NCBI GenBank assembly: GCA_022783865.1
Contig: JALFYY010000001.1
Span: forward strand, 16,169-80,168
DNA length: 64,000 nucleotides
Source of the DNA: Bacteroidales bacterium
GTDB lineage: Bacteria > Bacteroidota > Bacteroidia > Bacteroidales > Paludibacteraceae
Direction of reading: 5' to 3'
Within the stretch, counting starts at the first letter, position 1, and the number at the start of each line of letters is the position of its first letter. The notes beneath the pieces were generated by a model. It ran no database searches and was not told the DNA's origin. It worked only from the letters and a program-made list of their open reading frames with translations. This document shows, in pieces, positions 57,985 through 64,000 of the stretch. The translations under genes were made by a program, and so were the position numbers.

Positions 57985-60900
57985 TTAACGTACAACTTTA
58001 TAAACTTTATTGCCATCGGTAGTCCGCACACAAACCATATAGACCCCTTGTGTAGCAGGCAAATCGAGTTTCACCAGATTATCCGCCGTTTGCCGTGTGG
58101 TGCATATCCGTCCTGCCGGATCGTAAACCAGCACATCAAGCAGTTCTCCCGCCGGATTGTTCAGCGTAAGCAAATCGCCTGTAAGCACTATATCTGCCAA
58201 AGACGTATTCACTTCCGAACAAGGTTCATGCGAGATGACAAAGCGGTTTTCCGCTTCGTTGTCAAAGGCTGTGAAAGCATAGGTATTGCCAGTTCGGATT
58301 TGCACGGATTGACGGAGGAGCATATCATTGAGATAAAGTACCTCGCCTTCCCACTGGAAAGAGAAAGTATAAAGGTTTTCCCTGCCCGGCCGGAAACCTA
58401 ATGTCGTGCCGTCGATAGCAGGCTGTGCCGACACAGCCATATCACCTACCGGTGTGAATGCCCATAATCCCGCAGCAGGTCCGTTTCCTTCCATATAGAA
58501 TCCGTCCCAACCATTGTCGAAATCATCGGTAAAACGCCCATCCTGCAACAGATAGAGTTCGGTGCGTGTACGGCTGTCTTCCACACAGATGCGCATCAGT
58601 TCCGGTTCGTCTGTTACAGCCTGCGCCTTGCGACGGGGTGCATACAACGGCATATTCAAGTCGGTTCCCTTGCTTGTACGTACCACACGGTTGTATTTCA
58701 ACGTAAGGTTGGCATTTTTCTGTGTCGCATCTTTCACGAAATCGACTTCAAACGCCTGCATAGCAGGAATGGTTTTCGGACCGGCATAATCAGCCAGTTT
58801 AGCCGTCTCTATGGGAATAGTACGCCATTGTCCCGGTGTATCATCATTGACACCACCATAGCCTCCTACGCCATACTCTGCATCACGCCCCGTGTTGTAT
58901 ATATATACGGTTTGCTGCAAGCCCTCACCGAAATCGGTTGCTTCCAAGAGTGTTATCTGTATGGGGGCTGTCCAAGAATTGCCAATCAGATTCTGCCCTT
59001 TGCCTGCACTTTCTGTTCTCGTCAGTGTAACGACTCTGTCTTGTGCATAAGCCAATTGTCCTGTCAACGTAAAGAGTTGCGGAGCCGGTTGCGAAAGCCC
59101 GTATCCTTTAAATGCAGTCATGGTTGTTCCGTTGCCATAGCGTATCCAAGCCTTCGGATCCTTTTCATCATACTGCCAAGTATAGGCACCATTGAAGAAT
59201 TGGGGAACCGGTGCTTCTTGTACAGGTATGCCCACATACGCCCAATAGTTTTTCTTCTTGCCGTCCACCATCTCGATATGTGCTTTGGAATAGAGTTGCA
59301 CGGTTGCCAACAAAGGACGCACCGCATGTGTGTGGAGCAGTGCACCGGTACCTTTGTCGTCGGCTTGAATGGTAATGATATCAGGGGAAGTGATGTCGCT
59401 GATTTGGGTTTGGTCGTCATTGGTGTACATAGAGAACTTGCCCAGCGAACCGAGTTTGCCATCGGGGGTGATGGTAAGTTTATATTTGTCGTTGATACAG
59501 ACATTCGACACTACCTGCAAATCGGCACCACTGACCTCGCAATCGGCTTCGATACGCACATTCTGCAAACGGGTCGGCAACGTATTGCCCTGCCAGTTGG
59601 CAGGATTGCTCCAGAGATTGTCACCCGAACCGGTACGCTGCTCTGCACCGCCGTTATCGAACACGACTGCACAGTCGGACACACGGACAGGGTCGGTCCA
59701 AAGAAGGTATTCCAATATTTTATCGACAGCGTTCATACCTGCCTGCGTCATGTTCTTGATAGCACCGGAGAAAATGGAGAGCACCATCATACGTGCCTCT
59801 ACGTTGGTCTGCCGTTCGCAACAGGTGATGAGTTTCGAGCCATTGGGACCTCCGTTGATAGTGGCAATATTAACAAATCCATCCACGCTGAGTTCACTGA
59901 ATCCCTGCAGACCTTTCTCCTTTTTATCGTCTGTTACTGTCGCAGACAACAAGGTAATAAGATGGTCGGAACCTTTATCCCAAATACTGTTTCCTTCGTC
60001 TTCCACAAAAATCTCGTGTGAGAAGCACAATACCTCCATTGTCACTTGCCCTGTGGAAGGCACTTCCGGAGAGCCTACAAATCCCAAAGCTTTCCATTTG
60101 TCCAATTCCTTAGCCGCCATATGTGCTTTGAAGGAGAGTATCGGTTTCTTATCCACCAAATCAGCCAAAGCATTCACACGCTTGGGTTTAGCATTATCAC
60201 CTGTTGCTTTCGGATAGTCGGTCAGAATGACCAAATCGTAGGGTTCGTAGTAATAATAATCATACGGGGCGTAGGCATTGACAGGCGTTATTTCGTAATC
60301 GGACTCATCACGGAAGTTCTGATAGAAAGCGTCTAAGTTACCCTCAGTTACCTCATAGAAACTACCTCCATCCGGTCCTGTAATGATATAGGCGATAGAG
60401 AACTTGTCGGTTAGTTTGATAGGGATGGTGGCAGTGACGTCCATGTCATACTCACCGCAAGCGTTCAGCGGATGTGCAGTCAGCCAGATAGTATCGCCCA
60501 CAACAAACGGATTGTCGGTATGGCTTTTGTTATAATTCCGAATCCACTCTCCCAATTTAGGATAGTTGGCTCCGATATGTATAGTACCGTCCCGGATGAA
60601 ATCTCTCCGTATCCAATCGAGTTCGTCGTTGTCGGTCGGTGTAGAGATAGTATAACGTACATTGTTGCCATTGCGTACGACAAGTGTGAAACGGCACAAC
60701 TTGGTTCCGTCATCGGGTACCGTAGGTTTGAGAGTGAAGAGCGGATAGTGCGTATCTGCCGAATAGGGGCGTACAGGCACACCGTCCACTTCGCGTCTCG
60801 TTATCTGGTACGTACGGAAAGGAGAGAAAGCCTTAATATCAGGCGAAGTTACAGTAGAAGCAATCACTGCCTTGTTGCTTGTAGTGACCGTGCAGGTCTG

Positions 60901-63900
60901 TTCCAATGTGGCGGTATATTCACCTGCTGTTTTCGCCGTATAAGTATAGCCGGTGGCACCCTCGATTGCCACACCGTCGCGATACCATTGCACCTTACCC
61001 GAGGATACAGGGGTAGTGCCGTCGGATTGCAACAAGCGCAATTCGACCGCCATACAACTGACAGAGCCTTCTTTAGGCGCAATCTGCGGTACATCATCAC
61101 CACAAGTAACGGTCAGAACATAAGATGCTCTTGCTTCACAATAAGTGTCATTGCCATCGAAAACGGCAGATATAGTGGTAGTACCCATCCCTATGACAGT
61201 AACCTCCCCCGTAGTAGCATCGATAGTTGCCACAGTTTTATCGGAAGAAGAATAATCAACCGGCAAATTATCATCGTTGGTCAGAGTCGGCAATTCAGGC
61301 GTCTCATTGATACCGCACGTCAACTCAGAGAGACTCCATGCCAATGCCGGAATACGGCATTTAAGTCCTTCCACACAGAGACCGCTGATACGGAACTCAC
61401 CATTGGACCCTCCGCTGAAAGTAATATGTACATATTTACCTTTAGGAATTTGTACATTCTTAATACCTAATTGTCCGCAACTACTGCTCGTATAATTAAC
61501 AGCCGTATAATCATCAGCGGTCAACGGAATATACGTATCATCCAACGCATCGGCTATTTCGGCCTTATCAATATTGACATTATATTCTTGTTGTCCTTGC
61601 AAACGCAATGCAGCGGCACCATAGTTTTTCAAGTAAACGGTTATTCCTGTTGTATAGTATCTGTAATTTGCAGGAGAACAAATATTACTTGTAGAGGGTT
61701 GATATTTGCTGTCTTTATTACCGTCGGTATAGAGAACGAAATCTCCGAAATCGTAACCAATGCCTTGCCCTAATGTTTCGTTTCGCGTAATATAGTAGCA
61801 AGAGTTAAGTACTACCTTTGTTGTTGCAGGGTCAGATGCCACTTCTGCGCCACCACAACCTATAAATTTGCAACTAAATTCAATATTTTGCAATTCGTCT
61901 TCTTTCTGTGGAGTAAATTCATAAGTTGCAGCAGTAGCTCCATCTATTGGATTGCCATTGCGATACCATTGGAAGTTAGTACCTTCTCCATCGTCAAGAG
62001 TTGCCTTAAACGTGTAAGTTTCTCCTATGGCAGCTTCCGTAGGTACATCGCTAATCGTCACTGCAGTAGGCTGCTTTGCCAATGTAACGGTTACAGGTTC
62101 ACTCGGGCGTTCGCAGCCTGCTGTGGCTACAACATAATAAGAAGAAGTGGCATCAACTGCAATTGGTTCGAAAGTCACGCTTTCTCCCGTTGCCGATTCG
62201 ATTGTTTTCAATAATGTAGCAGGGTCTGCTTCTGTTGCACCTGCTCGATAGAGTTCCAAACGGGCATTCAGGGCATAATTAGTAGCAGTGAAAGTTACAT
62301 TGTCTGCGCTGCACAATACTGCGTTATCAACAGACAATGCTGGTACAGGATCGAGGCACTCGATCCCACAACCATTGACCTCAAGCGAACGAATTGAAAC
62401 AGTTCCTCCTGCCCTTTTTAACTTAATAGATTTGCTATCTTTATAATTCTTCGGCAATGTATACTCTAACGTTATCAAGTCACTGACACGTAAACCTGTA
62501 ATCTCTACTCCATCAAAGGACAAGCCACGGTCGTCGCCTCCTGATTTCAAAATTACCTTCAGTACAGTTCCGGCTGTAAAAAGACTACCCTCAGGTAAGG
62601 TAACAACCATCACATCTTTGTCATTACCAAATGGTAATTCAGTAGCCGTCGGAGTGCGTTCACCTGATGGATGAAACATCACTTTTGCCCCAGTTCCGCC
62701 CCTGATATCAAACCAAGCAGTAATATCAGATTCTTCTGCCGCTATTTTATCCTTCTTTGCATTTTTCGTCATTACAAAGCAAGGTCCTTCCCATAGGGCG
62801 GTGAAAATAACGTCGTGTGCAGGCATTGTATAAGCCTCTCCTGCTTGGTATGTCTTTTCTCCGTCAGACCAACCTGCAAAGTTGAAACCTTCTTTGGTGA
62901 TACCGTCCGCCGATGCCAAAGCAAACGTTGCTCCTTCAGTTTTGGATGTTTCAGTCGGGACGACACCTGTGGCATCATCAAGGTCATAAACTACATTATA
63001 AACTTTTGCCCATTGTGCATAGAGCGTGGTGTTGGCAGTCGGGTTGTTGAGGGCGTAATTGTCACCGGGATTGAGCAAGTCGCCCGTACCGTCTTGTGCG
63101 GTAGTCCAACCTTTGAAGATATAGCCTGCAGGAGCAACAGGTGCGGCAGCCAAACTGAGTGTACGGCTCTCTTCCACCGAAACAAAATCGGACCATGTAT
63201 CCGCAGGAGCCGTTTCCGACACACCGGCAGGATAGTTGGCATTGTAGCACAAACCATAGTAAGGTACGAAGTGACATTGCCAGTTTTTCTTATCTGCATT
63301 ATCCGCCCACATACGGAACACCCCCCGTTGTCCGGCAGTAAAGAAGCCACCTATATTACCACTCCACCAATCATTGTTGGCATAAACGCCTATGGTTTTC
63401 AAATTTTTCGTTTCACTATTGGTAGTACTATATACATAACTATTCGCTGTTTTATAGCCCACATAATACGACCAATCGGCAAGTTGTTCTGCCGTGAGAG
63501 CCACCATAGCAGTAGTATAAGTAACACCATCGGCAGAAATGAAAGGCAAATAATCGTCTGCATTCCATTCACCGGTTCCCCAAGCCAGACCATAGCCGTC
63601 GGGAGTAAACTTTATCCAAAGATTACTCCCTGCATCCTTGTTGTCGTCCCAAATATGCAGTGTTCCCGTTGCTCCTCCGGCATTACCGAGTTTCAGTTTT
63701 GCTGCATTGGTAGTAAGCGGCATATCTTCAAAATTGGCATTTTTAGAAAACACATCACTCCAATTATCATTTTCCCCTATCCAATAGTTAGGAGTTGCAG
63801 TGAAAGACGGTATAGTAAAATTTGGGATGATATATTCGTTAGTTCCCTCAACTCGTATAAAATTATGTTTTCCATCAGCATCAGAATTATAAACCCTGAT

Positions 63901-64000
63901 GCAATAACCGGAAGATACCATTTCTGTCCATTTGGCATAAAGCGTGATGGGGGCAGTAATAGGTGTGGTGAAAGAAAATGCATATTCATCTGCACACGAT
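57985..64000 (-). CDS. Giant InlB-repeat surface protein with T9SS sorting domain (5' end outside window)
   Basis: The frame stays open from the stop at 57985 to the right edge (last full codon 63997-63999), so at least 2004 residues are seen and the start lies beyond. The Met at 63921 is internal: the residues before it read TLYAKWTE, the end of an InlB/Flg_new repeat. More such repeats follow (TLYAQWAKVYNVVYDLDDAT; FAGWSDGEKTYQAGEAYTMP). Then come Ig-like parts (NFQWYRNGNPIDGATAATYE; VQWYRDGVAIEGATGYTYTA) and a BIG2-like stretch (DYSSSDKTVATIDATTGEVT). The last ~70 residues form a T9SS type A sorting domain (LLDVLVYDPAGRICTTRQTA to GVYMVCVRTTDGNKVYKVVR). It is probably an adhesin displayed on the surface by the T9SS encoded in this window. 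Confidence 0.92.
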   Translation of the reverse strand, partial: SCADEYAFSFTTPITAPITLYAKWTEMVSSGYCIRVYNSDADGKHNFIRVEGTNEYIIPNFTIPSFTATPNYWIGENDNWSDVFSKNANFEDMPLTTNAAKLKLGNAGGATGTLHIWDDNKDAGSNLWIKFTPDGYGLAWGTGEWNADDYLPFISADGVTYTTAMVALTAEQLADWSYYVGYKTANSYVYSTTNSETKNLKTIGVYANNDWWSGNIGGFFTAGQRGVFRMWADNADKKNWQCHFVPYYGLCYNANYPAGVSETAPADTWSDFVSVEESRTLSLAAAPVAPAGYIFKGWTTAQDGTGDLLNPGDNYALNNPTANTTLYAQWAKVYNVVYDLDDATGVVPTETSKTEGATFALASADGITKEGFNFAGWSDGEKTYQAGEAYTMPAHDVIFTALWEGPCFVMTKNAKKDKIAAEESDITAWFDIRGGTGAKVMFHPSGERTPTATELPFGNDKDVMVVTLPEGSLFTAGTVLKVILKSGGDDRGLSFDGVEITGLRVSDLITLEYTLPKNYKDSKSIKLKRAGGTVSIRSLEVNGCGIECLDPVPALSVDNAVLCSADNVTFTATNYALNARLELYRAGATEADPATLLKTIESATGESVTFEPIAVDATSSYYVVATAGCERPSEPVTVTLAKQPTAVTISDVPTEAAIGETYTFKATLDDGEGTNFQWYRNGNPIDGATAATYEFTPQKEDELQNIEFSCKFIGCGGAEVASDPATTKVVLNSCYYITRNETLGQGIGYDFGDFVLYTDGNKDSKYQPSTSNICSPANYRYYTTGITVYLKNYGAAALRLQGQQEYNVNIDKAEIADALDDTYIPLTADDYTAVNYTSSSCGQLGIKNVQIPKGKYVHITFSGGSNGEFRISGLCVEGLKCRIPALAWSLSELTCGINETPELPTLTNDDNLPVDYSSSDKTVATIDATTGEVTVIGMGTTTISAVFDGNDTYCEARASYVLTVTCGDDVPQIAPKEGSVSCMAVELRLLQSDGTTPVSSGKVQWYRDGVAIEGATGYTYTAKTAGEYTATLEQTCTVTTSNKAVIASTVTSPDIKAFSPFRTYQITRREVDGVPVRPYSADTHYPLFTLKPTVPDDGTKLCRFTLVVRNGNNVRYTISTPTDNDELDWIRRDFIRDGTIHIGANYPKLGEWIRNYNKSHTDNPFVVGDTIWLTAHPLNACGEYDMDVTATIPIKLTDKFSIAYIITGPDGGSFYEVTEGNLDAFYQNFRDESDYEITPVNAYAPYDYYYYEPYDLVILTDYPKATGDNAKPKRVNALADLVDKKPILSFKAHMAAKELDKWKALGFVGSPEVPSTGQVTMEVLCFSHEIFVEDEGNSIWDKGSDHLITLLSATVTDDKKEKGLQGFSELSVDGFVNIATINGGPNGSKLITCCERQTNVEARMMVLSIFSGAIKNMTQAGMNAVDKILEYLLWTDPVRVSDCAVVFDNGGAEQRTGSGDNLWSNPANWQGNTLPTRLQNVRIEADCEVSGADLQVVSNVCINDKYKLTITPDGKLGSLGKFSMYTNDDQTQISDITSPDIITIQADDKGTGALLHTHAVRPLLATVQLYSKAHIEMVDGKKKNYWAYVGIPVQEAPVPQFFNGAYTWQYDEKDPKAWIRYGNGTTMTAFKGYGLSQPAPQLFTLTGQLAYAQDRVVTLTRTESAGKGQNLIGNSWTAPIQITLLEATDFGEGLQQTVYIYNTGRDAEYGVGGYGGVNDDTPGQWRTIPIETAKLADYAGPKTIPAMQAFEVDFVKDATQKNANLTLKYNRVVRTSKGTDLNMPLYAPRRKAQAVTDEPELMRICVEDSRTRTELYLLQDGRFTDDFDNGWDGFYMEGNGPAAGLWAFTPVGDMAVSAQPAIDGTTLGFRPGRENLYTFSFQWEGEVLYLNDMLLRQSVQIRTGNTYAFTAFDNEAENRFVISHEPCSEVNTSLADIVLTGDLLTLNNPAGELLDVLVYDPAGRICTTRQTADNLVKLDLPATQGVYMVCVRTTDGNKVYKVVR

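Noticed and set aside
1..64000. tRNA or rRNA genes
   Set aside because: The intergenic regions were read for cloverleaf-like segments and rRNA landmarks; none was found by eye. A tRNA search tool would be needed to exclude them fully.

Overview
The window comes from a member of the Bacteroidota, almost certainly order Bacteroidales. Four things support this. A SusC/SusD pair is present. There is a near-complete set of type IX secretion system (T9SS) core genes (sprA; porP-porK-porL-porM-porN). Many genes are preceded by the Bacteroidota -7 promoter box TAnnTTTG, usually TATCTTTG. Several operons have gene orders known from this order (ruvA-sprA; ftsX-DUF3098-uppP-truB-queA; dksA-lspA-DUF4296). 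The carbohydrate genes point to a pectin-using gut or similar anaerobe. I cannot name a genus from sequence alone; a Paludibacteraceae/Porphyromonadaceae-like lineage is a guess.

Layout. 1-1602 (minus): a GH28 lipoprotein, followed by the first codons of another secreted protein running off the left edge. 2055-10097 (plus): ruvA abutting sprA. 10987-15860 (plus): a TolC / HlyD / ABC-2 permease / ABC-2 permease export operon with no ATPase, facing an AraC regulator that lies directly behind glyS (15839-18318, minus). 19025-27926: a pectin locus with susC, susD, a PL1 pectate lyase and a convergent GH28. 28183-28866: a small secreted protein with a short T9SS-like tail. 29053-32360 (minus): tcdA, an FAD dehydrogenase and recA. 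33169-36943 (minus): ftsX-DUF3098-uppP-truB-queA. 37036-42864 (minus): the T9SS core. 42923-44592 (minus): DUF2795, a PduO-type ATR and a methyltransferase, divergent from a GT4 glycosyltransferase. 46073-54013 (minus): a long run from an acyltransferase through DUF819, a BamA-like barrel, a short GldA-like ATPase and ruvB to a flippase and ribE. 54116-55686: dksA-lspA-DUF4296. 55785 to the right edge: GH105, a small protein with a tripartite C-terminal anchor, and a giant InlB-repeat T9SS cargo protein that is cut by the window end.

How they fit together. SprA, PorK-N and PorP export and attach cargo carrying C-terminal sorting domains; the giant protein is one such cargo and the 227-residue protein is a possible second. 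GH28, PL1 and GH105 together give backbone cleavage and processing of unsaturated pectin oligomers, with SusCD importing the products. These genes are split over three places, and no local hybrid two-component or ECF regulator is visible.

The most unusual content lies between genes. The larger gaps are filled with short tandem arrays of period 7, 8 or 11 bp. The same unit families recur at distant loci. There is also a dispersed hairpin family with a constant GTCTCTACA arm and compensating stem changes; at two sites it appears to serve as a terminator. A gene-free stretch at 25880-26420 has its own minus-strand -7 box, a row of CACAA direct repeats behind that box and several stem-loops in front of it, making it a candidate small RNA locus.
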